The notes under the pieces were generated by a model, which saw nothing but the letters and a program-made list of their open reading frames with translations, did not search any database and was not told the origin of the DNA. Shown here in pieces: positions 44,993 through 54,199 of a stretch of 64,000 bases of DNA. Position 1 is the first letter of the stretch. Each line of letters begins with the position of its first letter. The position numbers were made by a program, and so were the translations under genes. This DNA is from UA16 sp905478895 (lineage in GTDB: Bacteria > Bacteroidota > Bacteroidia > Flavobacteriales_D > Sanyastnellaceae), in the NCBI GenBank assembly GCA_943788495.1, contig CALSQO010000001.1, forward strand, positions 620,001 through 684,000, in the 5' to 3' direction.

Positions 44993-45925
44993 ATGAAAGT
45001 TACTGTAGTTGGAGCCGGAAATGTTGGAGCGACCTGCGCAAATGTGTTGGCTACACGGGAGGTGGCGAATGAAGTAGTGCTGCTTGACATCAAGGATGGC
45101 TTTGCCGAAGGCAAAGCGTTGGACATTTGGGAGACCGCACCGATCAACCTCTACGACTCACGCACGGTAGGAGCCACCAATGACTACAGCAAAACAGCAG
45201 GTTCTGAAGTGGTGGTCATCACGAGCGGTTTGCCTCGGAAACCAGGGATGAGCCGCGATGATTTGATCGCTACCAATTCGGGCATTGTCAAAAGCGTAAC
45301 GAATTCGATTCTGGAGTACAGCCCAGACGCCATCATCATTGTGGTTTCCAACCCTTTGGATGTGATGACTTACTGCGCTTATCTCACAGCGAACAAACCA
45401 TCGCATAAGGTGATGGGCATGGCCGGTATCCTTGACACTGCTCGTTATCGGGCTTTCTTGGCGGAAGCGTTGGATTGCTCTCCGAAAGATATCCAAGCGG
45501 TATTGATGGGGGGGCACGGTGACACAATGGTGCCACTGCCCCGGTACACTACAGTGGGGGGAATTCCCGTAACGGAGCTGATCGAGAGCGACAAGCTGGA
45601 GGCCATTGTGGCACGCACCAAAAAAGGTGGGGGTGAAATTGTGAATTTGCTCGGCACGTCGGCGTGGTATGCTCCAGGAGCTGCAGCAGCCCAGATGGTC
45701 GAAGCGATCGTTCGAGATCAAAAACGTATTTTTCCCGTTTGTGCCTGGCTCACCGGAGAATACGGCATCAACGATCTCTACATTGGTGTCCCGGTCAAAT
45801 TGGGGAAAAATGGCATTGAGGAAATCATTGAGCTGGAATTGAATGCCGATGAAAAAGCCTTGTTGAGCGAAAGCGAAAAGGCGGTGCGTTCGGTGGCCGA
45901 TGTGCTGGATCGAATGAATGCTTGA
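44993..45925 (+). CDS. mdh: malate dehydrogenase (LDH-like type)
   Basis: Interconverts malate and oxaloacetate with NAD+. 310 residues. NAD-binding loop VVGAGNVGATCANVLA, substrate loop GLPRKPGMSRDDL with the malate-type arginine, and the catalytic histidine in GGHGDTMVPL. This LDH-like form is usual in Bacteroidota. The ATG at 44993 starts exactly at the NAD fold; an ATG at 44897 would add 32 unrelated residues. pckA, which uses oxaloacetate, lies 2.9 kb downstream. Confidence 0.95.
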   Translation: MKVTVVGAGNVGATCANVLATREVANEVVLLDIKDGFAEGKALDIWETAPINLYDSRTVGATNDYSKTAGSEVVVITSGLPRKPGMSRDDLIATNSGIVKSVTNSILEYSPDAIIIVVSNPLDVMTYCAYLTANKPSHKVMGMAGILDTARYRAFLAEALDCSPKDIQAVLMGGHGDTMVPLPRYTTVGGIPVTELIESDKLEAIVARTKKGGGEIVNLLGTSAWYAPGAAAAQMVEAIVRDQKRIFPVCAWLTGEYGINDLYIGVPVKLGKNGIEEIIELELNADEKALLSESEKAVRSVADVLDRMNA

Positions 45926-45944
45926 TCCTCCCTAGGCTCTCCGT

Positions 45945-48248
45945 TCAAGGGAGAATGACCATTGGAATTTTCAAAAGTTCCTGGGTCACCTGATTGGCAC
46001 ATGGCGTTACCACTAAGACATACCAGCCGGGTGTGCTCGGAGCCTTAACCCCTCCGGTGCCCATTTGCTGAGCCCGAAGACTTCGGCCATCACGTGAAAC
46101 CCAATGTGCCTCTTTCGCGCACAACAGGTTTTGCGCATTGTTGCCTCGCAGGGATACCGAGCTATTAACCTTGGCGGGGTTGGGATAGGAACTGACGTCT
46201 TCCGAAACATTGAAGTTTGCCATTCCCGTGCTGATTCCTTGATGCCACCGCACGCCACCGCTTCGAATTCCGATGAGCATTTCAGGAATCCCATCCGCAT
46301 TGGTGTCTGCAAACGTGGCCGCTGAACGGTCGCCGGGAATGAAGTCACCCACGGCATTGGTCAGTTCAGCAAGAGGATCTAGGATAGCAGCAGGGTTGAG
46401 CACGCCGAAATATTGAATCGCACCCAATTCATTTCCGATCATGACATGAATGCCCGCGCCATCTGCGTACAGGCACGGAGTTGAATAGCCATTGATGCCG
46501 CTGGCTTGATTGGCTTGAATTCCCGCCCAATCCGATCCGCTTTCCGCGGTAGTTGCTAAGCACCAAGTCGTTTCTTCAGCGGAAGTGCAATTCAAATACA
46601 GCTGGAGGCTCCCATTTTTTTCGCCCACAATCAAGTCCAAAGCATCGTCACCATTGATGTCGATGAGTTGCGGAGCTGCATACTGTCCCACGTCGATTGA
46701 CTCCCCGCTCGAATCAGGCATGGCCAGTGTTTGAAGGGTCCACTCGGGCCAAGTCCCAGGTCCCGCCGTATTTTCAAAACGATGCACCAAGCCCATTTCA
46801 TCACCGATGAGCAGGTCCATATCACCATCGTTGTCCAAGTCACCAATGGCTGGAAATCCGCTCTCAATGTTGTGAAGGGAGAGGTTCACGGCGTTCCAGG
46901 TTTTCCATTCGAAACTGGGCGCGGCACTCGTGCCTGTATTTTCAAAGAGTGCGATTGCACTGGGGGTATCGATAGGCCCCTCGTAGCGTTCTTTATTTCC
47001 GATAACCAAATCCAAATCGCCATCTCCGTCTAAATCCACGAGCTTGGGAATGGCACCGCGTCCGACATCGATCATGCCGTCTTGAATGAAATGGTCATCC
47101 GCTAAAGACCAAATGGGCGCCGCAGCGGTTCCGTTGTTTTTCCACAATTGAACGCATCGGTCATCGTCAATTTCATACCCAATGTTGGGAGAGAAGATGA
47201 GGTCCAAGTCGCCATCCGCATCTGAATCCAGGGGATAAGCGGCAGGAAATCGCTGCAATTCAACGGAATCGGCGGGCCCTTCATGGCTGATGAGTGACGG
47301 AAAGGCGTAGTCAACCCACGCCGTACTGTCTTGACCGTCCGCCGCATCTTCAAGGAAAAGTCCACTGGTGGCGGGGTAGGACACGTCCGCCACCAACAAG
47401 TCATGCCCATGCTCTCCATCCAATTGCAATGCTGTGATGGCGCCTCCAGCGTGCATCCGCAATGCGGCGGCTTCTTCTGTGTCACTGGGTCGGCCTTCCG
47501 GATCCACCACATTGAAGTTGCATTCATGGTCTTGACCAATGAACAAGGTGTTGTCTTCTGACCCTTCCGAGACCATTGCGTAGCATCGATTGGTGCATGT
47601 CAAATCCAGTCCGCAAGCCTCTTGCCCCGAGAAGCGGTAAAGCCTCGTGCTGGTTTCTGTAAAAGAGATGAAGTCCAAGTCGCCGTCTTCGTCGACATCC
47701 CAAATCGCAGGTTTGTCATCAAATGGGCAAATGACCGGCAATTCTTGTGGGCCAGACCCAAAATCCCATGACGCAGTTAACGGGGTAGCGTAACTTTCGA
47801 AACTTGGAGCGCCTTCGGAGTTCAATCCGGTGTTTTTCCAGACATGGATGTTGTTTTGAAAGCCGGTGAATAGATCGGGCAGACCGTCGCAATCAAAATC
47901 ACGGAGCAACGCCCAATGGCGCATTTCCGGCCATCCTTGTGACCAGTTGGGACGTTCGATCCATTCTGAATTATCACGTTCAAACACGAGAATGCGGCTT
48001 CCGTCACGATCAAACATGAACAGATCCTCATCCCCATCGCCGTCCATATCGATGGGCGACCATTGGGGTGCGCGCAATCCTCCAGCGAAGGGGTGGGGCA
48101 TTGTCTCTTCTAGCAACGACACTTGGGGACCCGTTTGCAGTGACCAGTTCCATGGCGATTGGGCTTGGGTTGTACAAGTCAATGCCGCGCAAAAGAAAAA
48201 CATAGCTGCGGAAAACTTGAATTGGGTTCTTCGGAAAAATGGCTTCAT
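45945..48248 (-). CDS. FG-GAP/VCBS-repeat secreted protein with T9SS sorting domain
   Basis: 767 residues. Signal peptide to about residue 30 (CAALTCTTQAQ). At least eight calcium-loop-like D-x-D-G-D-x-D motifs (DGDGDEDLFMF, DADGDLDLIF, DGDGDLDLVIG, DNDGDMDLLIG and others) are spaced along a seven-bladed beta-propeller. The C-terminus (SYPNPAKVNSSV...GWYVLVV) is a T9SS sorting domain. Such surface propellers serve in adhesion or as scaffolds; no catalytic residues are recognised. Convergent with mdh, 19 bp apart. Confidence 0.82.
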   Translation of the reverse strand: MKPFFRRTQFKFSAAMFFFCAALTCTTQAQSPWNWSLQTGPQVSLLEETMPHPFAGGLRAPQWSPIDMDGDGDEDLFMFDRDGSRILVFERDNSEWIERPNWSQGWPEMRHWALLRDFDCDGLPDLFTGFQNNIHVWKNTGLNSEGAPSFESYATPLTASWDFGSGPQELPVICPFDDKPAIWDVDEDGDLDFISFTETSTRLYRFSGQEACGLDLTCTNRCYAMVSEGSEDNTLFIGQDHECNFNVVDPEGRPSDTEEAAALRMHAGGAITALQLDGEHGHDLLVADVSYPATSGLFLEDAADGQDSTAWVDYAFPSLISHEGPADSVELQRFPAAYPLDSDADGDLDLIFSPNIGYEIDDDRCVQLWKNNGTAAAPIWSLADDHFIQDGMIDVGRGAIPKLVDLDGDGDLDLVIGNKERYEGPIDTPSAIALFENTGTSAAPSFEWKTWNAVNLSLHNIESGFPAIGDLDNDGDMDLLIGDEMGLVHRFENTAGPGTWPEWTLQTLAMPDSSGESIDVGQYAAPQLIDINGDDALDLIVGEKNGSLQLYLNCTSAEETTWCLATTAESGSDWAGIQANQASGINGYSTPCLYADGAGIHVMIGNELGAIQYFGVLNPAAILDPLAELTNAVGDFIPGDRSAATFADTNADGIPEMLIGIRSGGVRWHQGISTGMANFNVSEDVSSYPNPAKVNSSVSLRGNNAQNLLCAKEAHWVSRDGRSLRAQQMGTGGVKAPSTPGWYVLVVTPCANQVTQELLKIPMVILP

Positions 48249-48398
48249 ACGGGTTGCTTGGTTCTGTTCCGTGAATTAGATCTGTGCCGTGTGAAAAAAG
48301 TGACTCAGGCTCACATGTGGGCAATATGGACTGCTGCTGTTGATTTCTTTGAAGCAAATATCGTGCAGAACGGGAATACCAAAAGATAGGTTTGCAGC

Positions 48399-48815
48399 AT
48401 GCGCTTTCTAAACAAGGAAAATGAAACTTGGGTTGCATTTGGCGTTTCTGCCGTGGCTTTGTCGATTGCCCTTGCGGCTTATGGCCGGCACGCGATGGTG
48501 GATTCGGTTTTGCAAATGCGTTGGTCGATTGCCATCGACTACATGAGACAGATGGGCCTGGGCTTGCTCATTTTGGTTTTGATGCGAAGCGCATGGCTTG
48601 AGAACCAAAGCACTCCTTGGCCTGAGCGATTGCTTTTTGTTGGGGTTCTCTTGTTTTCAGGTGTGCTCCTAATTGAATCCATAGACCCAGAGTGGGTAGC
48701 GGGCAATTCGTTGCGATTGGCTCCGCCAATAGGTGGCACGTTTTTGATCATAAGTTGGCTATTGTTTTTGATTCAGTTTATTCGAGGCCAGAAGGCAAAG
48801 AAGACAAGGATTTAA
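48399..48815 (+). CDS. DUF423-like small membrane protein
   Basis: 138 residues with four hydrophobic helices. AYGRHAM near the N-terminus, LFVGVLLFSGVLLI, and APPIGGTFLIISWLLFLI near the C-terminus resemble the DUF423 pattern (G-x-[FY]-G-x-H, P-[IL]-GG). Function of the family is unknown. The leader contains an exact TAGGTTTG (48387-48394) directly before the ATG, with no clear -33 box. It is followed after 11 bp by pckA. Confidence 0.65.
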   Translation: MRFLNKENETWVAFGVSAVALSIALAAYGRHAMVDSVLQMRWSIAIDYMRQMGLGLLILVLMRSAWLENQSTPWPERLLFVGVLLFSGVLLIESIDPEWVAGNSLRLAPPIGGTFLIISWLLFLIQFIRGQKAKKTRI

Positions 48816-48826
48816 TTATATTTGGA

Positions 48827-50458
48827 ATGAGAAGTGCAATGAACAATTCTCCAATGAAACATTTAGGAAACACCCCATTTGACGCCTCTTTGGAGGTGGT
48901 TAAGCTGGAAGGAGTGGCACGAGCCCACTGGAACCTTCCACCCGCAAAATTGATTCTGCAAACCCTGCTTCGGGGTGAAGGCGTGCTCACCGACTCGGGA
49001 GCGCTGGCCATCTCCACAGGACAATTTACAGGACGCTCCCCCAAGGATCGATTTTTAGTCAAGGATGATCAGACGGCTGAAACCGTCGACTGGGGGGAGA
49101 TCAACCAACCCATCAATGCGAATCATTTCCAACGTTTGCGCTTGGATATCACGCAGCATTTGGAGAGCAAAAGTGTTTTTGTTCGCGATGCGGCGGTGGG
49201 AGCAGATCCAACCACACAAATACGCACGCGCGTCATTACCGAGAAGGCTTGGGCCAACTTATTCGTGCACAATATGTTTATTCGCTTGGATGAGCAGGAT
49301 GTATTGGTGCCAACACCTGAATGGACGGTTATTTGCGCGCCATCTTTTGAGGCAAACCCTGAAATTCACGGATGCCGCCAAGGAAACGTGACCGCTGTAG
49401 ATTTTACAGAAAAGATAATTTTGATTGCCGGCTCGGCGTATACCGGAGAAATCAAGAAGGGCATGTTTTCGGTCATGAATTTTGTGTTGCCAACGGTGCA
49501 TGGAGTCATGCCGATGCATTGTTCTTCGAATGTGAATGCCAACGGTGATGTAGCGGTTTTCTTCGGACTATCGGGCACCGGGAAAACAACGTTGAGTAGC
49601 GACGAAAACCGTAATTTGATTGGAGATGACGAGCATGGATGGGGAGATGCGGGTATTTTCAATATGGAGGGAGGTTGTTATGCCAAGACCATTGATTTAG
49701 AGGCTTCCAAAGAACCTCAGATTCATCAAGCGATTCGGTTTGGCGCAATGCTCGAAAACATCGGATTCGAATCGGATGGAATCACGCCCAACTATGCGGA
49801 TTCTAAGATGACGCAGAACACGCGCGTTTCATACCCTTTGCATCACATTCCAGGAGCAGTCGCTGATGGAAAGGGCGGTCATCCCAAAGACATTTTCTTT
49901 CTCACGTGCGATGCTTTCGGCGTAATGCCGCCGATTAGCAGGCTTGAAAATGGCCAAGCGATGTACCACTTCTTGTGCGGATACACGGCCAAGGTGGCCG
50001 GCACAGAGGTGGGAGTAACGGAACCACAAGCAACATTTAGTGCATGCTTTGGAGCTCCATTCATGCCACTCCCTCCTACAGAATATGCTGCCATGCTCGG
50101 AGAGCGGTTGGAAAAGCATGGAGTGCGCATTTGGCTGGTCAATACGGGCTGGAGTGGAGGAGGATATGGAGTGGGGGAGCGCATGAAGTTGAAGTACACC
50201 CGCGCAATGATCCAAGCAGCGATGACGGGCGAGTTGGATCATGTGCCTTACCACAAAGATGGGGTGTTTGGCTTGAGCTCACCAACGGTCTGTCCAGGAG
50301 TTCCTGAAGACTTGTTGATTCCATCGAAGACCTGGTCGAATCGCGAGGAGTATGTGAAAGCGGCATCCAAGCTAGCCGATCTCTTCTGTATCAACTTTGA
50401 GAAATTTGAAGCGGTGGCGACACCAGAAATGCTGGTAGGTGCCCCTGTGAGGCCCTGA
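48827..50458 (+). CDS. pckA: phosphoenolpyruvate carboxykinase (ATP)
   Basis: Oxaloacetate + ATP gives PEP + CO2 + ADP, the gluconeogenic step. About 543 residues. P-loop GLSGTGKTTLSSDE, the metal/active-site motif DDEHGWGDAGIFNMEGGCY, the substrate segment TGRSPKDRFLV, and the lid-region GYTAKVAGTE. The ATP form is identified by the P-loop context. Start candidates are ATG 48827, 48839 and 48854; the choice is not certain. Together with mdh it links the TCA cycle to sugar synthesis. Confidence 0.95.
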   Translation: MRSAMNNSPMKHLGNTPFDASLEVVKLEGVARAHWNLPPAKLILQTLLRGEGVLTDSGALAISTGQFTGRSPKDRFLVKDDQTAETVDWGEINQPINANHFQRLRLDITQHLESKSVFVRDAAVGADPTTQIRTRVITEKAWANLFVHNMFIRLDEQDVLVPTPEWTVICAPSFEANPEIHGCRQGNVTAVDFTEKIILIAGSAYTGEIKKGMFSVMNFVLPTVHGVMPMHCSSNVNANGDVAVFFGLSGTGKTTLSSDENRNLIGDDEHGWGDAGIFNMEGGCYAKTIDLEASKEPQIHQAIRFGAMLENIGFESDGITPNYADSKMTQNTRVSYPLHHIPGAVADGKGGHPKDIFFLTCDAFGVMPPISRLENGQAMYHFLCGYTAKVAGTEVGVTEPQATFSACFGAPFMPLPPTEYAAMLGERLEKHGVRIWLVNTGWSGGGYGVGERMKLKYTRAMIQAAMTGELDHVPYHKDGVFGLSSPTVCPGVPEDLLIPSKTWSNREEYVKAASKLADLFCINFEKFEAVATPEMLVGAPVRP

Positions 50459-50481
50459 GTTATGGATTCGGCTGTACCGCT

Positions 50482-50489
50482 TAAATTTG
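50482..50489 (+). promoter_or_regulatory. candidate -7 element of rsmE
   Basis: TAAATTTG, exact TAnnTTTG, only 3 bp before the rsmE ATG, so any transcript would be nearly leaderless. No -33 TTTG seen. Confidence 0.3.
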
Positions 50490-50492
50490 CGC

Positions 50493-51194
50493 ATGCGGTA
50501 TTTTTTTGCTTCTGAAGTGCATCCTTTGCACGCGTTGGATTCGGAAGAATCAAAGCACATGGTTCGCGTTCTCCGAGCGGAAGTGGGAGACGAGTTCATC
50601 CTTGTCAATGGCAAGGGGGGGCGATACCACGGAACCTTAACACAAGTCGATAAAAGACAATGCCTGCTGGAAACCAAGCTCATGGAAGAGTCAATGGCTC
50701 CAGCCGCGCAACTGACTTTGGTCATTTCACCGACCAAGAGTTCGGATCGATTTGAATGGATGTTGGAAAAAGCGATGGAATATGGTGTGAGCTATATCCA
50801 GCCAATTTGGACGCAACGCAGTGAGCGAACCAAAGAAAAACAGGAGCGCTGGCAACGTATATTGATTTCTGCATTGAAGCAATCTCAGCAACTTTGGTTG
50901 ACTGAATTGAAGCCCGCAATTTCATGGAATGATTTTTTAGCTACGGCACCTGGAGCGGGATTCATTGCTCATTGCGAGGAAGGAGCAAAAGATCACTTGT
51001 TTGAAGCACTGAAACCCGCGACTTCGTGTTGGGTTGCGATCGGCCCCGAGGGCGATTTCACCGCACATGAAATTGCAGCGGCCAAGCAAGCGGGTGCGTG
51101 CGAAGTATCACTCGGAGATCAACGATTGCGCACGGAGACCGCTGGTTTGGCTGCGATTCAAATGTTTGCTTTGGCGCAGCGGAAGTCCAGTTAG
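50493..51194 (+). CDS. rsmE: 16S rRNA m3U1498 methyltransferase
   Basis: SPOUT-class methyltransferase, 233 residues. An N-terminal PUA-like domain (RYFFASEVHPLHALDSEESKH) and the C-terminal knot with VAIGPEGDFTAHEI and LGDQRLRTETAGLAAI, the SAM-binding motif typical of RsmE. It modifies U1498 of 16S rRNA near the decoding centre. The ATG at 50493 is preferred to the TTG at 50487. Confidence 0.95.
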   Translation: MRYFFASEVHPLHALDSEESKHMVRVLRAEVGDEFILVNGKGGRYHGTLTQVDKRQCLLETKLMEESMAPAAQLTLVISPTKSSDRFEWMLEKAMEYGVSYIQPIWTQRSERTKEKQERWQRILISALKQSQQLWLTELKPAISWNDFLATAPGAGFIAHCEEGAKDHLFEALKPATSCWVAIGPEGDFTAHEIAAAKQAGACEVSLGDQRLRTETAGLAAIQMFALAQRKSS

Positions 51195-51201
51195 CGTTGG
51201 T

Positions 51202-51489
51202 TCACTGTCCCGGGACAGCTGGCCCTGCTGGAATGGGAGCCCAATGGGTGACCTCGGTGAAATACCGATTGCTGCTTCCTTCACCCGCCCAAAAATGGAG
51301 GCCGTGTTTTTCGGCTTTTTCGGGATTGTCAGCGAAGTGATTCGCGCAAAAACGGAGGACGATGACTTCGCGAATTTCAAAGTCGAGGTCTTTGCCCGGT
51401 AAGAAAACTTTATTGCCGGGGATGAAGGCCAATACACGTTGGTCGTCGTTGGGAAGTTGTTCCTCGGTATGTATCCAGGTTTGTGCCAT
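51202..51489 (-). CDS. DUF551-like small protein
   Basis: 95 residues. The start TWIHTEEQLPNDDQRVLAF and the end VTHWAPIPAGPAVPGQ match the DUF551 pattern W-x-x-x-x-x-x-LP...THW-x-P-x-P. Function unknown. The ATG at 51489 overlaps the stop of the upstream paaG (TGATG), so it is co-translated with it. It converges on rsmE. Confidence 0.65.
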   Translation of the reverse strand: MAQTWIHTEEQLPNDDQRVLAFIPGNKVFLPGKDLDFEIREVIVLRFCANHFADNPEKAEKHGLHFWAGEGSSNRYFTEVTHWAPIPAGPAVPGQ

Positions 51490-52268
51490 CACTTTCCCTG
51501 AAAGGTAGGTTTGCGCTTTTCGAGAAAGGCGGCTACGCCTTCCGCATAATCATCGCTCTGCGATGCAAGCATTTGTAAATCGCGTTCCGTCGTGAGGTGC
51601 GAAGAAAGGTCATTTTCCCAGCCGAGATTGAATGCCTTCTTTGTCAGGCCCAGTCCGAAGGTGGGCATGCTGGCCAATCGCTGGGCAACGGATTGCACTT
51701 GCTCCTCAAATGCTTCATCTTCCACAGACTTGTAAATGAGGCCCATGGATGCGGCTTCATCGGCAAGGACCGGCTCACCAAAAAAGGCCATGGCGGCAGC
51801 ACGCTGCATACCGACCAATCTAGGAAGCATCCAGGTTCCACCGCTGTCGGGGATTAATCCAATCTTGGAAAAGGCTTGGATGAACTTGACAGAGGCTTTG
51901 GCGATGGTTAAATCACATGCCAAAGCAATGTTGGCACCCGCCCCGGCAGCGACCCCATTGATCGCACCGATGACAGGCTTTTCCATGTTCCGTATGCGTC
52001 GAATGCTTTCGTTGTATGTTTTTTCGACAATGGTCGTAAAATCGGGTGCATCGGGTGCCGTGACTTCTTTGAGGTCTTGACCGGCGCAGAATGCTCGGCC
52101 ATTTCCGGTAATGATCACACACCGAACCGCACGGTCCTGGGCTGCCTCATCCAATGCTGTTTGAAACGCTTTGCCCATGGCTTGGTCAAAGCTGTTGAAG
52201 ACTTCTGGGCGGTTGAGCGCAATGGTGCAAACTCCGTCTTCTTGTGAAACCAAAATCGATTGATTCAT
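51489..52268 (-). CDS. paaG: enoyl-CoA hydratase/isomerase, PaaG-like
   Basis: Crotonase-fold enzyme, 259 residues. The oxyanion-hole segments are GRAFCAGQDLKEV and GVAAGAGANIALACD; SDSGGTWMLPRLVG-like wording (PDSGGTWMLPRLVG) and the active-site region point to PaaG, the isomerase of ring-1,2-epoxyphenylacetyl-CoA in phenylacetate breakdown. No other paa gene is in the window, so a role as a general enoyl-CoA hydratase cannot be excluded. Confidence 0.82.
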   Translation of the reverse strand: MNQSILVSQEDGVCTIALNRPEVFNSFDQAMGKAFQTALDEAAQDRAVRCVIITGNGRAFCAGQDLKEVTAPDAPDFTTIVEKTYNESIRRIRNMEKPVIGAINGVAAGAGANIALACDLTIAKASVKFIQAFSKIGLIPDSGGTWMLPRLVGMQRAAAMAFFGEPVLADEAASMGLIYKSVEDEAFEEQVQSVAQRLASMPTFGLGLTKKAFNLGWENDLSSHLTTERDLQMLASQSDDYAEGVAAFLEKRKPTFQGK

Positions 52269-52277
52269 GAGGCGAAT

Positions 52278-54194
52278 TTAATGCGGCAATAAGATGAATG
52301 GAGTGCGTTTGCCATCTGCTTCAAGGAAATACCAACCTGCAGGCAAATGCCCCAAGGCTATGGATTGGATTGGATTCGCTCGGTTGTTGCGCTTCCAGAC
52401 GCACCCACCGGCAGCATTGCGGATGACGACTGTGGCATCCGTGGATAGACCTGTCAGGGAGATGTTACCATGGCTGGGGTTTGGGAACAAGCGCATTGGG
52501 TTTTCGTGATTCACTATGCTGTTCTCCACGGTCCAGATGAAGTTGGAAAGGTCCTCACATCCTTGCTCGTCAATGACGGTGACCGTAATCGTATCTCCAG
52601 GGACCAACAAGTCGAGGTTGGATTGGCATGGGTTGTCTTCGTTTGAAAATTCCAGGGTATCACCTGTGCAGAGATTTACGTCATACAGGGACCAGATTAC
52701 CGTGGTTTCGCCGGAAGCGCCTGTGACATTGACAACAGCATATTCCCCTTCAACTAAATCGAGACTCAATTCTATGGAGCAAGGCAAGCATGCCGTCAAG
52801 GGCTGTGGATTCAGTTCCCACATCCCTTGGGATTCCAGGGGTACATTTGCGAACGCGGGAAATTGGGCGGGATAACGGCGAGCTTTGAAGCAAATGTTGT
52901 CATTGGTGCCTAATTCTGTGCCCTGCTCGACAGCGATGCCATTCTGCAGCGGCACGCGATAATGCCAAGCGGTATCTCCCGAAGCGGTTAATTCCAGAAT
53001 TTCTCCTTGGCGTCCGGCTAAAATGAGGTTGTTGCCATTGGCCATTCGTTCGAAGTTGGAGAGACCACTGCTGAAGAAATCGGTTGGGAGTGAAGCGGTC
53101 CATGTCCAGTCAAAATCCAAGGGCAAAAAGACATCGGCTTCCATGGCATAGGAACTGTCCGCGTCTTGCCATGTTGGATCGATGATGTGCACGCTTGAAT
53201 AAGGACCGGTTGGCCCTGGATTGCGGTTGTTGAAGACGCCTATTTTTCCGAAGTCAGGAGAATTTTGCAGGTAAGGCGCATCGAGCCAAGTCCCACTGTG
53301 TTGGTAAAAGAGCTTTTGATCAGAATCCTCACCTTGGCCATATGCTGCAGGATTTCCCCAACGCCAAACCAGTCCTTCCTCTTCTTGGCCTCGATCAATG
53401 ATCCAGAGCTCATCAAAATTGGGTACACTTAATAATATTTGATCGGTCACGGGGTTATAGTCTATGCCATTGGCGTGTAGCCAATCTTCTTCGTTGTTGC
53501 CAATCGTGCCGAAGTTGAGATCGATGCGGTTCGGGTGTTCCGAAATCACGCCGAAGTTGGATTTGGTTGAGTCAAAATCTTGGATCAAATAATCCCAGGC
53601 GCGCCATTCCCAGACAATATCAGCTCCACCGTTTTGATCCGGAGCCAACTGGATTATACGTTCGCTCCAGAGGGCTCCACCCTCAATATTGGCAGTGTCA
53701 CGGCCCGCTTCAATGACCTCGAGTGAGTCCATTCGCTCCCATGCGATGGCCAATACGTTTCCATTGTTCATGAGGGCAAAATCGTGATGGAGGCGACCGG
53801 TGCTGTCATTGAGGCTGAAACTCCACATCGGCTCATTGTCCCACGTGCGCATTTCAATGGTTTCACCTCTGCCACCGGCGATGATTGGCGAGTCTCCATC
53901 ATCCGCGGGTCTATGCGCCCAAATCAAGCCACCCATAGGTGAGAGCATCGCGCTGTTTCCTGGGACGCGTTCCGCTTCGTTTTCCCAAATATGAACAACT
54001 TCTCCGCAGGCATTGACCAGCCGCGCATGGGGTTGGAAGTGGGGGTAAATTAGTGTGTAACCTTCTGCATACGTTTCCGTGTCATACGCGATGGTACCGA
54101 CGGTATTCTCTTGAGCATTGGCGGAATAAGCCATGCTAATCCCAACGCATATGACAGCGATTTGGGTGAAATTGGTCTGAAAAGGTGTCTTCAT
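52278..54194 (-). CDS. secreted arylsulfotransferase-like protein with T9SS sorting domain
   Basis: 638 residues. A signal peptide ends near residue 27 (SANAQ). The body (about 35-430) is a six-bladed propeller of the ASST type: MNNGNVLAIAWERM, VWEWRAWDYLIQDFD, DWLHANGIDYNPVTDQILLS, and YQHSGTWL. These match the Arylsulfotran family, in which bacterial ASST moves sulfate between phenols. A beta-rich domain (about 470-560) and a T9SS sorting domain (LFPNPSHGNISLTGL...) follow. Whether it is catalytic is not clear, since the family includes non-enzymatic members. Nine bp downstream of paaG in the same direction set. Confidence 0.75.
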   Translation of the reverse strand: MKTPFQTNFTQIAVICVGISMAYSANAQENTVGTIAYDTETYAEGYTLIYPHFQPHARLVNACGEVVHIWENEAERVPGNSAMLSPMGGLIWAHRPADDGDSPIIAGGRGETIEMRTWDNEPMWSFSLNDSTGRLHHDFALMNNGNVLAIAWERMDSLEVIEAGRDTANIEGGALWSERIIQLAPDQNGGADIVWEWRAWDYLIQDFDSTKSNFGVISEHPNRIDLNFGTIGNNEEDWLHANGIDYNPVTDQILLSVPNFDELWIIDRGQEEEGLVWRWGNPAAYGQGEDSDQKLFYQHSGTWLDAPYLQNSPDFGKIGVFNNRNPGPTGPYSSVHIIDPTWQDADSSYAMEADVFLPLDFDWTWTASLPTDFFSSGLSNFERMANGNNLILAGRQGEILELTASGDTAWHYRVPLQNGIAVEQGTELGTNDNICFKARRYPAQFPAFANVPLESQGMWELNPQPLTACLPCSIELSLDLVEGEYAVVNVTGASGETTVIWSLYDVNLCTGDTLEFSNEDNPCQSNLDLLVPGDTITVTVIDEQGCEDLSNFIWTVENSIVNHENPMRLFPNPSHGNISLTGLSTDATVVIRNAAGGCVWKRNNRANPIQSIALGHLPAGWYFLEADGKRTPFILLPH

Positions 54195-54199
54195 TGCAT

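Noticed and set aside
45926..45960. Hairpin between convergent mdh and the FG-GAP gene
   Set aside because: Only a 5-6 bp stem with no T run on either strand.
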